In this document: in pieces, positions 37,420 through 46,640 of the stretch | Position numbering within the stretch: the first letter of the stretch is position 1 | How the letters are laid out: the number at the start of each line of letters is the position of its first letter | Source: Bacteroidales bacterium | GTDB taxonomy: Bacteria; Bacteroidota; Bacteroidia; Bacteroidales; Lentimicrobiaceae | Assembly (NCBI GenBank): GCA_016788045.1 | Contig: JAEUTG010000054.1 | Location: forward strand, 1-64,000 | Direction: 5' to 3' | DNA length: 64,000 nt | Made by a program: the position numbers and the translations under genes | Notes under the pieces: generated by a model | What the model saw: only the letters and a program-made list of their open reading frames with translations | Databases searched by the model: none | Told to the model about the DNA's origin: nothing

Positions 37420-37691
37420 TTAAGTACTCAAAAAGTATAAGCACAATCCTTCGTCGAATTCAATGTTATCAAAGATGATTTGAACATCAATCTGGCGTTG
37501 GTAAGATAAACCCCTTTTTGATCATTCTTGACAAAAAAATATCTCATAAACTTTTTCAAGTAGTCCGGGTCCAGGATTATATGTACTGTTTAAGAAACAC
37601 CATCTATTTGTTTACCAACTGCTTCCAATGCTTTTAGAATCGGTTCCAAACATTGTTGGTGATAATTTGTGCTTTGGAGCTTTGGTGTCAT
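37420..37691 (-). pseudogene. Broken GxxExxY-family gene
   Basis: The minus strand opens with an ATG at 37689-37691 (MTPKLQSTNYHQQ...LKALEAVGKQIDGVS) and stops at 37590-37592. In another frame it continues with the family signature PGPGLLEKVYEIFF, then an in-frame stop, then SKRGLSYQRQIDVQIIFDN. The GLLEKVY core is the GxxExxY motif. At least one frameshift and two stops make it non-functional. Apart from this remnant and the promoter at 37791, the 569-nt gap 37324-37892 shows nothing. Confidence 0.8.
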
Positions 37692-37790
37692 ATTTTCTAC
37701 TTTTTAAGGTTATGTTAAGGGTACTATGTTTTTCTGGCTCATCAAATACTAAATAACCCCCAGGCGACTCCTGAACCACCTGACAGTGCT

Positions 37791-37820
37791 TTGCAGCAAT
37801 CCATATTTTGCGTTACTTTG
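37791..37820 (+). promoter_or_regulatory. Promoter of the TMTC-like gene
   Basis: TTG at 37791-37793, 20 nt, then TACTTTG at 37814-37820. It lies inside the longer open frame and so supports the downstream start at 37893. Confidence 0.6.
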
Positions 37821-37892
37821 CGCATTGTTGCCAGCCGTTGTTTCTGCTCTGCAAAACCCGAACCACATGAACGGCCGGCCAAAGTCCGCTCC

Positions 37893-39911
37893 ATGAACCT
37901 GAAAGACGTAAAAAAGACCAATGCACCGGCCAAACCGGCTAAAAAATCCGGCAACGGCCATGAGCCTCCCATCCGGCTTTTTTATCTTCTGATTGCCGCC
38001 TTTGCATTCATACTTTATGGCAATACCATCAAAAACCGATACACCATAGATGATTTTTATGTAACCGCAAACAATCCGGTGGTGGAGAAAGGCTTACGGG
38101 CAATCCCAGAGATATTTTCATCGTATTACATCAACATCAACGCCGAGGAAGGCGGTCAGCACAACTACGGTTACCGGCCGGTAGCCAAAGCCACCTTTGC
38201 CATTGAACGGCAGTTTCTCGGCGAAAACCCGCATTTCAGCCACTTTATCAACGTGTTGCTGTATGCGCTGACCGGCATCCTGCTTTTCCAGCTGCTCAGG
38301 AAACTACTGAAACAGGTTCATGTTGTCTTCCCCTTACTGACGGTTTTTATCTTCCTTGCGCATCCGCTTCATACCGAGGTAGTTGCCAGTTTGAAAAACC
38401 GCGAGGAGCTGCTGAGCTTCCTCGGGGCTCTGCTGGCGCTCAAATTCTTTCTCCGGTATCACGAAAGCGGCAAATGGCTGAACATCCTCTGGGGCGTTCT
38501 GGCATTCGGTCTGGGACAGCTCTCAAAGGCCAACATTGTAACTTTTCTCGGTATTATCCCACTGGTGTTTTATTTTTTCACCGATCTGAAACCCAAAAAA
38601 ATCCTCCTGATTACGGGGTCTATACTCGCGATAATGGTGGTTGCGGCGCTGATTCCACGCCTGTTTCTCGGCACTTCAACGCGGCCGGTGCAGTTCATTG
38701 AGAATCCATTGTTTTTCGGAGTTGCTTTAACCGAGCGCATCGGCACCGGAATGATGGCCCTGCTGTTTTACCTGAAAATGCTGTTTTACCCGCATCCCCT
38801 GGTATTTTACTATGGTTACAATATGATTCCGGTTACGGGACTCAGCAACCCGCTGGTTTGGGTTTCCATTGTTCTGCACCTTGCCCTGCTTTACGTCGCC
38901 GTTCGGCTCTTCAGGAAGAAACACCTGCTCTCTTTCGCCATTCTGTTCTATCTGTTTAATATTGCCCCGTTCACCAACCTGATCACATCACCCACCGGCA
39001 TTGTGGCGGAGAGATTTCTGTACATCGCATCCCTGGGCTTCTGTCTCGCGCTGGTTTACGGATTGTTCCGGATTACGGGAACATCACCTGAAAGCAAAAC
39101 AATTTTACCTGTAAAACTCAGGAATCTGCTGATTGGCACGGCCTTACTGGCACTTCCGGCTTCGGCTTTAACCATCAGCCGCAACACCGACTGGAAGGAT
39201 GAGCTTACCCTTTACGCGGCCGATATGCCTTACCTGGAAAATTCAGCCAAAGCCAATTTCATCTATGCCACCAACCTGCGCACTTCGGTAATTGAGCGCC
39301 TGAAGGCCGGGGTTCCCAGGGATCAGGTAAGACCGGATGCAGAGATCTGTATCCGGCATTTCAAACGCGCAACTGCGGTTTACAACCATTATCCGGATGC
39401 CTGGAACAACCTGGGAGAGGTGTTTCTGCTGGTACTGAATGAACCCGATTCTGCCATCCGCTACTTTAAGGAGGCCACCCGCACCAACCCTGAGTTTACC
39501 GCTGCTTATTACAACCTGGGCTACACCTATCAGGTTACCAATCAGCCCGAAAAAGCAATACCGGAGTATGAAAAAGCCCTTGAGCTCCAGCCCTATGAAA
39601 TCAGGGCCATGTCGAACCTGGCTCAGCTGTACCAGAAAACCGGACAAACGGAAAAGGCTGTTCAACTGAATGAAGACATCATCATCATTGAACCTACCCT
39701 CGACATCCCCTACATCAACCTTGGAACCTATGCCATGCGCAACGGTGAACCCGAAAAGGCCCTTGAATATTTTGAAAAAGCCGTTGAACTCAATCCCGAT
39801 AATTTTGAGCTGAACATGAAACTTCAGAGCTATTTCAGGAAGGTGGGCGATTCAACCAGGGCTGACTATTACCTTGATCTGGCAAGGCGCTCAGGCAAAC
39901 CACAACAATAA
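37893..39911 (+). CDS. TMTC/PMT-like membrane glycosyltransferase with C-terminal TPRs
   Basis: The start at 37893 (MNLKDVKKTNAPAKPAKKSGNG) is preferred over the longer frame because a promoter overlaps the latter. The 672-residue product has a first TM helix (LFYLLIAAFAFILYGNTI) followed by the GT-C acidic loop YTIDDF. About ten helices follow, including FLAHPLHTEVVASLKNREELLS, a landmark of TMTC-type proteins. The C-terminal ~170 residues form TPRs (AWNNLGEVFLL, AAYYNLGYTYQVTNQPEKAIPEYEKALEL). Family members move sugars from a polyprenyl-phosphate donor onto protein or glycan in the periplasm. The GT2 at 47575-48492 could make that donor. The fatty acyl-AMP ligase starts 11 nt downstream, so the two are co-transcribed. 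Confidence 0.85.
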   Translation: MNLKDVKKTNAPAKPAKKSGNGHEPPIRLFYLLIAAFAFILYGNTIKNRYTIDDFYVTANNPVVEKGLRAIPEIFSSYYININAEEGGQHNYGYRPVAKATFAIERQFLGENPHFSHFINVLLYALTGILLFQLLRKLLKQVHVVFPLLTVFIFLAHPLHTEVVASLKNREELLSFLGALLALKFFLRYHESGKWLNILWGVLAFGLGQLSKANIVTFLGIIPLVFYFFTDLKPKKILLITGSILAIMVVAALIPRLFLGTSTRPVQFIENPLFFGVALTERIGTGMMALLFYLKMLFYPHPLVFYYGYNMIPVTGLSNPLVWVSIVLHLALLYVAVRLFRKKHLLSFAILFYLFNIAPFTNLITSPTGIVAERFLYIASLGFCLALVYGLFRITGTSPESKTILPVKLRNLLIGTALLALPASALTISRNTDWKDELTLYAADMPYLENSAKANFIYATNLRTSVIERLKAGVPRDQVRPDAEICIRHFKRATAVYNHYPDAWNNLGEVFLLVLNEPDSAIRYFKEATRTNPEFTAAYYNLGYTYQVTNQPEKAIPEYEKALELQPYEIRAMSNLAQLYQKTGQTEKAVQLNEDIIIIEPTLDIPYINLGTYAMRNGEPEKALEYFEKAVELNPDNFELNMKLQSYFRKVGDSTRADYYLDLARRSGKPQQ

Positions 39912-39922
39912 TTTCCCCGTTA

Positions 39923-41614
39923 ATGCCGGAATACAGTAACTATTACCAACCGCAGCTTACCTTGCCCGAACTGCTTTTCAGAGCGGCAGAGGCGCACAGT
40001 GACACCTTCATCGGCTATGTGAACGAAGATGGTTCCATCATACGACAATCCTACCGGGAGCTTCTCGCGGAGGCTACCTCTGCAGCGGCAGGATTGCAGA
40101 ACCTCGGGCTGAAACCCGGTGACAAACTCATCATTGCATCGCAGGGTAACCGCGGGATCATAAGGCTGCTATGGGGCAGTTTTCTTGCCGGGGTTATTCC
40201 CACGGTGCTGCAGCCTCCCATGACTTTCTCAGGTTACAATCCTGCCGTAATGAAGATGTTAAATGTTTACGCACAGCTTGGTGAGCCCTTCATCTTTCTG
40301 AGTGATGATGTTTCCTGCTATGGAGAGCTCCCGGAAGTGAAGGTTAAAAGGAGTTCAGACCTTGACTGTAGTGGCTCCTTCATCCGGCCGGAGCTGAAAC
40401 CAGAGGATCCGGCTTTTATTCAGTTCTCCTCAGGAAGCACCGGTGATCCCAAAGGCATCATGCTTACCCATGCCAACCTGATGGTAAATATGGACGCCAT
40501 CAGCAAAGGTCTTGATTTAAAGCACAGTGATTCAACAGGAAGCTGGATGCCTTTGTTTCATGATATGGGCCTGATCGGCTATCATCTGACGCCAATTTAT
40601 TGTGCTCATGATCAGTATCATATCGAAACCATCGATTTTATTAAAAATCCGGGACTTTGGCTTGATCTGCTGAGTGAATCAGCCATCTGTGTTACCGGGT
40701 GCCCCAATTTCGGACTGGCACTGGTTCTGCGCTTTCTGAGCCGGAAAAAGACCCTGCCCGACTGGAATTTCAGCGCGATGAAAGCCATGCTCAACGGCGC
40801 TGAACCCATCTCGGTGCAGATCATGAACGATTTTGTTGAGAAACTCCGTCCTTTCGGTTTCAGGCCCGAAGCCATGATGCCGGTTTACGGGATGGCCGAA
40901 GCAACCCTGGCAATCTCATTTACCCCGCTGATGCAGGATTCCGTGATTACAGCATTCGATTCAACGATGCTCGATATTGAGAATAAAGCAGTTAAGGTTG
41001 ATGCCAGCCACCCGAATGCCAGGTTGCTGTCGGGTGTCGGGAAGGCCCTGAACGACACGGAAATCAGAATCGTTGACGGCAACGACCAACCGGTTGAAGA
41101 GGCCATTGCCGGCCACATTCAGCTCAGGGGAGGCGGTATCACCGGAGGATACTACAACAAACCTGAAGAAACGGCCGCTGCCTTCTGCAACGGCTGGCTG
41201 CGCACCGGGGATATCGGGTTCTTTTTCGAAGGCAACCTTTACGTGAGCGGCCGTCACAAAGACATCATCTTCAAAAACGGGCGGAACTATTTCGCCAACG
41301 ATCTGGAAGTACTGGCCTGCTCGCTCGAAGAAATCAGCTACGGCAAGATCTGTTTCGGAGGTACCACCAGCCGGCAGACCGGTCACGACAAGGTGATTGC
41401 CTTTCTGGCCGGATCGCCGGGCGACAAGGCAACGGAGACTTTCAGGCAACTGCGGGCATTGCTGCGGAGCAACCTCGGCATAACCGTGGATGAACTGGTG
41501 ATGGTGAAGTCAAATGAAATTCCGAAAACCTCAAGCGGAAAACTTCAGCGGTATAAGCTGATGCAGCGGTATCTGGCGGGTGAATTTGAAGCTCAGGTAG
41601 TCAGGCTGCCCTGA
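39923..41614 (+). CDS. Fatty acyl-AMP ligase-like AMP-dependent synthetase
   Basis: The 563-residue adenylate-forming enzyme has the P-loop FSSGSTGDPKGIMLTH (168-183), MPLFHDMGLIGYHL as in fatty acyl-AMP ligases, MPVYGMAEATLAISF, GWLRTGDIG and the C-terminal catalytic Lys540 in KTSSGKLQR. Family members activate a fatty acid as acyl-AMP and load it on an ACP. The ACP at 44879-45118 is the natural partner. It is co-transcribed with the TMTC-like gene. Confidence 0.9.
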   Translation: MPEYSNYYQPQLTLPELLFRAAEAHSDTFIGYVNEDGSIIRQSYRELLAEATSAAAGLQNLGLKPGDKLIIASQGNRGIIRLLWGSFLAGVIPTVLQPPMTFSGYNPAVMKMLNVYAQLGEPFIFLSDDVSCYGELPEVKVKRSSDLDCSGSFIRPELKPEDPAFIQFSSGSTGDPKGIMLTHANLMVNMDAISKGLDLKHSDSTGSWMPLFHDMGLIGYHLTPIYCAHDQYHIETIDFIKNPGLWLDLLSESAICVTGCPNFGLALVLRFLSRKKTLPDWNFSAMKAMLNGAEPISVQIMNDFVEKLRPFGFRPEAMMPVYGMAEATLAISFTPLMQDSVITAFDSTMLDIENKAVKVDASHPNARLLSGVGKALNDTEIRIVDGNDQPVEEAIAGHIQLRGGGITGGYYNKPEETAAAFCNGWLRTGDIGFFFEGNLYVSGRHKDIIFKNGRNYFANDLEVLACSLEEISYGKICFGGTTSRQTGHDKVIAFLAGSPGDKATETFRQLRALLRSNLGITVDELVMVKSNEIPKTSSGKLQRYKLMQRYLAGEFEAQVVRLP

Positions 41615-41659
41615 GCAAATCAGTCTGGGATCCTGGTCAGAAAGTTTCAAATATCCGAA

Positions 41660-43156
41660 TCAGGGCTTACCTGCACTCTGCCTCACCTGCTCATCCATCT
41701 GCCTGAGCATTTTGCCCCAGGCAACAGCATAAATCAGCATCATCACCCAATCGGTCAGCCGGAGGTAGAGGCTGCGGGGCTTATTCTTCCATTCCATGTT
41801 GGCATTCAAACCATCGGGATGGCTGCGGATAACCTCCTCCAGGGCAATACGTCCGTAATTGTGGTTGGAGGCATAGGCCCAATAGGCGGCTTTGAAACTG
41901 CGTGTGCGCCACAATGTACGGAACATCATCCGGCGGATGTTCTCCTTGTTGTAAATGCTCAGCCATATCTCCTTCATCATTGACTCAATCTCCGGGGTCT
42001 CCATGTGAGCCGTTCCCAGGGTAGGATGCATGAAATGGAAATGCCTCCAGTCGTTGGGGAAATCCGTGTAAACAATCCTGTTCTGTGCTTTCATGCGCGC
42101 AAACAGGGTAGTTCCGGGAAGGGGGGTAAGGATGGAAGACTGCACTGCATCGATTCCGCTACGCAGGATGTAATCACGCCGTTTGAAAAGGGCTTCGCGG
42201 GTATCGCTTTCAAAACCGAAGATGAGGGTTCCGAGTACTCCGATGCCATGCTTGTTCATTTTTCTGAACACCTGCCCGAATGAATCCACCCCGCGTTTCA
42301 GGTTCAGCCGTTTCTTTGCATCGGCCAGCGCTTCCGGATTGTCGGCTTCTATGCCCATGAGAATGAGCTTACAGCCGCTTCTGCCGGCCCAGTAAAGTAC
42401 TTCTTCGTTGTCGGCAAAGTTGATGGAAGCCTGTGAAAACCACATGCGCCGGATGCCCCTTTCAACCATGCCTTTGAACAGGCGGATGGCCCTTACCTGA
42501 GCCCCCTTCGTATTGTTCACCAGATGATCATCCACAAAGAAAATCAGCGGACGGGTTACCTGCTCCAGTTCATCCAGCACATCCTCCACACTCCTTTCAC
42601 GATAGCTTTTGCCACACATCTGGGTAACCGAACAGAAGTCACAGCCCATGGGGCAACCACGCGAAGTCTGAACCAGATCGTAAACATAGGGATACCGGAA
42701 TATATCCCGCCTGACCGGGGAAATGGACTGAATGTCGGCCAGCCCACCGTTGTAGAGAGGTTTCAGTGTGCCGGATTCAAAATCACTGAGCAGGGCCGGC
42801 CAGGCTGTTTCTGCTTCGCCAACCACCACTGTATCCACATAAATTGCAGTCTCTTGCGGGATCATGCTTGCGTGAATGCCGCCCATTACCACCGGGATAC
42901 CGGCCTGTCTGAACTCAGCAGCAATCTCATAGGCACGGGAAGCATTGGCTGTAAACGATGTCAGGCCGACCAGATCTGCCTGTCTGAACGTGAAGGTCTC
43001 AAAACTTTCATCGATCAGTTCAATTTCCCAGTGTGGGGGTGTGAGGGCTGCCACAATGCCCAGCCCGATCGGCATAAAGCTGGTGGAAGGATCGTTGGAG
43101 AATCCCCTGCGCTGCTGGTTTACCGGATTAATCAGAAGAAGTTTTTTCCTTTCCAC
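41660..43156 (-). CDS. B12-binding-type radical SAM enzyme A
   Basis: The 498-residue product has an N-terminal cobalamin-binding-like Rossmann part (LLLINPVNQQRRG, DLVGLTSFTANASRAYEI, VVMGGIHASMIP), then the radical SAM [4Fe-4S] motif CPMGCDFC (Cys168, Cys172, Cys175), and a ~150-residue C-terminal helical region (MFRTLWRTRSFKAAYWAYASNHNYGR). It lacks an obvious DxHxxG B12 lower-ligand motif. The class includes methyltransferases and cyclases acting on lipids, tetrapyrroles or natural products; the substrate is unknown. It is a tandem paralogue of enzyme B upstream and convergent with the acyl-AMP ligase. Confidence 0.9.
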   Translation of the reverse strand: MERKKLLLINPVNQQRRGFSNDPSTSFMPIGLGIVAALTPPHWEIELIDESFETFTFRQADLVGLTSFTANASRAYEIAAEFRQAGIPVVMGGIHASMIPQETAIYVDTVVVGEAETAWPALLSDFESGTLKPLYNGGLADIQSISPVRRDIFRYPYVYDLVQTSRGCPMGCDFCSVTQMCGKSYRERSVEDVLDELEQVTRPLIFFVDDHLVNNTKGAQVRAIRLFKGMVERGIRRMWFSQASINFADNEEVLYWAGRSGCKLILMGIEADNPEALADAKKRLNLKRGVDSFGQVFRKMNKHGIGVLGTLIFGFESDTREALFKRRDYILRSGIDAVQSSILTPLPGTTLFARMKAQNRIVYTDFPNDWRHFHFMHPTLGTAHMETPEIESMMKEIWLSIYNKENIRRMMFRTLWRTRSFKAAYWAYASNHNYGRIALEEVIRSHPDGLNANMEWKNKPRSLYLRLTDWVMMLIYAVAWGKMLRQMDEQVRQSAGKP

Positions 43157-43249
43157 GTAATCTTGTCTGTCAGTTGTAACGATTGGGTTCTGATTTACTG
43201 CGTGTTGATAAAATTTCTCATGCGGGTATTCTACAGAAACAGGGGCAGA

Positions 43250-44731
43250 TCAATACTGCCCTCTGAATTTTTCAACCATGCTGTTCCAGGAAACTGCATA
43301 AAGCAAGGTTAGCAGATAATCGGTAAATCTCAGGTACAATGAGCGTTTCCCGGAATTCCACTCCATGTTGCGGGTTATCCCTCCCGGCTGGTTGTGTATT
43401 TTTTGCTGAAGGGTCATCCGGCCATAGTTGTGGTTTGCTCCATACACCCAGTAGGCTGCTTTCAGGTTGCGTGTTCTGTGGAGGGTTCTGAACAGCATCC
43501 GGCGCAGGTTTTCCTTGTTGTACATGCTGAGCCACACTTCATCCATGATCGCCTGAAGTTCATCGCGGCTCAGTTTAGCGGTGCCCATGGTGGCCTGCAT
43601 AAAATGATAATGTTGCCAGTCGTCGGGAAAGTTATTGAGCACGATCCTGTTTTGCGCAGTCATCCGTTCAAAAAGGCCGGTACCGGGCAAAGGGGTCATG
43701 ATGCTGGCCTGTATGGCATCGATGCCGCTGCGGAGGATAAAATCGCGGCGGTTGAGCAGTTCCTGACGGCCATCGCTTTCCATCCCGAAAATCATAGCCC
43801 CCAGAATGGCGATGCCATGCCGGTGAATTTTACGGAAGGCCTCACGGTAAGAATCGACGCCCCGTTTCAGGTTCAGCCGCTTGTTCACATCCCTGAGGGC
43901 TTGTGTGGTTTCTCCTTCAATGCCAAGCAGGATGAGCGTACAACCGCTTTTCGCTGCCCAGTAGAGCACTTCATCATCGTCGGCAAAGTTGATGGAAGCC
44001 TGTCCCAGCCAGAGCTTTTTAATGCCCCTGCCCACCATGCCTTTAAACAGTTTTAAGGCCCTTTCACGGGCATACCGCGTGTTGTTTACCAGGTGGTCAT
44101 CAATAATAAACAACAGAGGACGGGTAGTTTCTTCAAGCTCATCCAGCACATCCTCCACATCGCGTTCGCGGTATTTTTTACCACACATCAGCGTAACCGA
44201 ACAGAAATCGCACCCCATAGGGCAGCCACGCGAGGTTTGAATCAGGTCGTTCACGTAGGGATACCTGAAAATGTCGCGTCTCGGGTGAGGAATTTTCTCT
44301 ACCGGGACCACCCCGCCTTCGTACAGGGTGGCAGGATTGCCGTCATTGAAATCGCTGAGGAACAAAGGCCAGACAACTTCGGCTTCTCCGGTAATGACGG
44401 TATCAAAGTACTGAGCAGCTTCGGCCGGCACCATGCTGGCATGAATCCCGCCCATGACCGTGTAAATGCCCTGAGCGCGGAATACTGCAGCGATTTCATA
44501 CGCACGGGGGGCATTGGCCGTAAAAGCGGTGATCCCGACCAGGTCGGCCGGTCTGAAGGCAAATTCTTCAAAACTCTCATCAATGAAAGCGATCTCCCAG
44601 TGTTCAGGCGTCAGGGCGGCAATAATACCCAGGCCCAACGGCATAAAGCTGCTGCTGGGGTCACAGGCCAGCCCCTGGGCCGATCTGCTGACAGGGTTGA
44701 TGAGCAGAAGTTTCTTGGTTGTAATGGCCAT
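43250..44731 (-). CDS. B12-binding-type radical SAM enzyme B
   Basis: The 493-residue product has the same architecture as enzyme A: DLVGITAFTANAPRAYEI, VMGGIHASMVP, CPMGCDFC (Cys170, Cys174, Cys177) and an MLFRTLHRTRNLKAAYWVYGANHNYGR tail. The two are clearly tandem duplicates (most blocks align without gaps). They are separated by 93 nt and probably form one operon. The gene is divergent from the acyl carrier protein gene. The paired enzymes may act in sequence on one acyl chain or as a heterodimer; this is inference. Confidence 0.9.
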   Translation of the reverse strand: MAITTKKLLLINPVSRSAQGLACDPSSSFMPLGLGIIAALTPEHWEIAFIDESFEEFAFRPADLVGITAFTANAPRAYEIAAVFRAQGIYTVMGGIHASMVPAEAAQYFDTVITGEAEVVWPLFLSDFNDGNPATLYEGGVVPVEKIPHPRRDIFRYPYVNDLIQTSRGCPMGCDFCSVTLMCGKKYRERDVEDVLDELEETTRPLLFIIDDHLVNNTRYARERALKLFKGMVGRGIKKLWLGQASINFADDDEVLYWAAKSGCTLILLGIEGETTQALRDVNKRLNLKRGVDSYREAFRKIHRHGIAILGAMIFGMESDGRQELLNRRDFILRSGIDAIQASIMTPLPGTGLFERMTAQNRIVLNNFPDDWQHYHFMQATMGTAKLSRDELQAIMDEVWLSMYNKENLRRMLFRTLHRTRNLKAAYWVYGANHNYGRMTLQQKIHNQPGGITRNMEWNSGKRSLYLRFTDYLLTLLYAVSWNSMVEKFRGQY

Positions 44732-44851
44732 TCCCGGATAACTGGTTGCTGGTTCAGCAGATTACAGACAGCAATAATAGCAATAAGCAGTGGATAAAAC
44801 ATTTGTAACAGCAAAAAACCCCTGAACAGGCTCAGGTCAGCGGAAACTTTT

Positions 44852-44859
44852 TACCTTTG
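44852..44859 (+). promoter_or_regulatory. Probable -7 element of the ACP gene
   Basis: TACCTTTG lies 19 nt before the ACP ATG. No clear -33 TTG at the right distance. Confidence 0.45.
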
Positions 44860-44878
44860 TTCACCAAATACGGCCACC

Positions 44879-45118
44879 ATGAATATTGAAGATTTTATCA
44901 CCCGCATCGAAGAAGAGTTTGATGATATCACCCCCGGAACCCTGAAACCCGAGAGTATCTTCAGGGAAGTATTTGAATGGAATTCCATCAATGCCCTGAT
45001 ATTGATTGCCATGGTGAAAACCGAATACGATGTTGCCATCAATGCTGAGGATATTGCCTCTTCGAAAACTGTAGAGGATATTTACAGCATCGTGAAGGCA
45101 AGGGTGGCCGGAGCCTGA
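44879..45118 (+). CDS. Acyl carrier protein
   Basis: The 79-residue acidic product has the four-helix ACP pattern. The likely phosphopantetheine site is Ser36 in FEWNSINALILIAMV; the usual DSL is replaced by NSI, which marks a specialised rather than the housekeeping ACP. The preceding segment (DITPGTLKPESIFREV) and following one (YDVAINAEDIASSKTVEDIYSIV) fit the family. It should carry the acyl chain between the acyl-AMP ligase, KASIII-like synthase and SDR encoded nearby. Confidence 0.9.
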   Translation: MNIEDFITRIEEEFDDITPGTLKPESIFREVFEWNSINALILIAMVKTEYDVAINAEDIASSKTVEDIYSIVKARVAGA

Positions 45119-45422
45119 TCGCAGGCAGATATCAAAACCTGATCATTTGGTTTCTCCTATGCCACTTCATCAGGTAAGGAAGGATATGGATTCTAACCTC
45201 TGCTGATTTACTTAACAGACAGCACTTGCCCATACCCTGGTTTGTAATTGTTTCTTCCCCAGGAGTCACTGTTGTCAGGAATAATGATGTGATTGCCTTC
45301 TGTGTGCTCATCTGCAACTCCAAAGTTTACCGGACAATTGTCCCCCGGAATAAAAATTAGTTTATTTTTGTGAAGCGCCCCCTAAACACGGTTTGGCTGC
45401 AATGCATTAACTTACCAATCAA
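45119..45422 (+). other. 304-nt gap with a probable promoter for the KASIII gene
   Basis: TATTTTTG at 45363-45370 (TAnnTTTG form) lies 52 nt before the KASIII ATG. TTG at 45338-45340 is 22 nt upstream of it, slightly too far for a textbook -33. The small minus-strand ORF at 45132-45323 has no recognisable features and I do not call it. Confidence 0.45.
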
Positions 45423-46508
45423 ATGGCTGTTTTCCAGATATCTGACATCCGCCTGGCCGGCATTGCGGCCTGTGTGCCTGAAAAAGTACTTTCAAACCAG
45501 GATTACAATTGGGTAAGCAGGAAAGACCGCGACCAGATCATCAAAACCATCGGTGTTGAAACCAGGCATGTTGCCGAACCCGGCCAGACCACTTCGGACT
45601 TATGTTTTCAGGCCGCTGAACAGCTGCTTGGTGAACTGGCCTGGCAGCGCGAGGAAATCGAAATCCTGATCTTCGTTTCGCAAAGCCGCGATTACATCAT
45701 CCCCTCTACTTCTACCCTGCTGCAGGACAGGTTGAAACTGCCGAAAAGCTGCCTTGCCCTGGATATAAATCTGGGTTGCTCAGGCTATGTGTACGGACTT
45801 TCGGTTATCAGCAGTATGATGAAGGCCACGGGCTTACGCAAAGGCTTGTTGCTGGTTGGAGATCTTTCAAATGTTACCTCCTCGTACCGCGATAAAAGTA
45901 CCTATCCACTCTTTGGTGATGCCGGCACAGCCACCGCCCTCGAAATCAGGGAAGGACACCCGGCAATGCAGTTCAACCTGCAGACCGACGGAGCAGGCTA
46001 TGAAGCCATCATCATTTACGACGGCGGGGTTCGCAACCTGGCAAGCAAGCGCTCATTTGCCACGAAAAAATACGGCGAAGGCATCTACCGCAACAGGTTG
46101 CAGATTGCCCTCAACGGCATCGAAGTCTTTAATTTTTCATTGCGCGAAGTCGTACCCAACATCAAAACCACCCTGAAGCACTTCAACCGCGAACTGCCTG
46201 AATTTGACTTCCTGCTGTTTCATCAGGCCAACCGGCTGATCAACGAAACCCTGCGCAAGATGCTGAAAGCAGATCCTGAAAAGGTACCCTATTCGCTGCG
46301 CGAATTCGGCAATACCAGTTGCGCTTCCATACCCCTGACCATGGTAAGCCAGATACGGGAATCATTGCAGGAGAAACCGAATAAACTGCTGCTTTCCGCG
46401 TTTGGCATCGGCTTGTCGTGGGGAACAGTATTGCTTGAAACCGATACCCTTGTGGTACCGCCATTAACAGAGCTGAAGCCGGATTCTGTTTTCAAACCCG
46501 GCGTATAA
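45423..46508 (+). CDS. 3-oxoacyl-ACP synthase III-like (KASIII) enzyme
   Basis: The 361-residue thiolase-fold enzyme has the full KASIII triad: Cys119 in NLGCSGYVYGL, His267 in FHQANRL and Asn297 in GNTSCASIPL. It condenses an acyl-CoA or acyl-ACP with malonyl-ACP. The specialised ACP, the SDR and the acyl-AMP ligase nearby suggest a short dedicated chain rather than general fatty-acid synthesis. Similar ACP/KASIII/SDR sets elsewhere make hydroxyacyl groups for sugar N-acylation; applying that here is inference. Confidence 0.92.
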   Translation: MAVFQISDIRLAGIAACVPEKVLSNQDYNWVSRKDRDQIIKTIGVETRHVAEPGQTTSDLCFQAAEQLLGELAWQREEIEILIFVSQSRDYIIPSTSTLLQDRLKLPKSCLALDINLGCSGYVYGLSVISSMMKATGLRKGLLLVGDLSNVTSSYRDKSTYPLFGDAGTATALEIREGHPAMQFNLQTDGAGYEAIIIYDGGVRNLASKRSFATKKYGEGIYRNRLQIALNGIEVFNFSLREVVPNIKTTLKHFNRELPEFDFLLFHQANRLINETLRKMLKADPEKVPYSLREFGNTSCASIPLTMVSQIRESLQEKPNKLLLSAFGIGLSWGTVLLETDTLVVPPLTELKPDSVFKPGV

Positions 46509-46610
46509 CCACATTTCAATACACAAGACACTAAATGAAGTGCAGGCAGACTTTGAGCTTTGAACTTTGCTTTTTACCTGTCTTCCTGTGGCAAACAGGC
46601 AAGCTTTAGA

Positions 46611-46631
46611 CTTTTTACTTTTTACTTTTTA
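46611..46631. repeat. CTTTTTA heptamer array before the SDR gene
   Basis: Three perfect CTTTTTA units (46611-46617, 46618-46624, 46625-46631) plus a degenerate fourth end a few nt before the SDR ATG at 46641. Confidence 0.85.
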
Positions 46632-46640
46632 CTTTTCTTC

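Noticed and set aside
45132..45323. 63-codon minus-strand ORF between ACP and KASIII genes
   Set aside because: No family resemblance, no promoter, and opposite to the genes around it.
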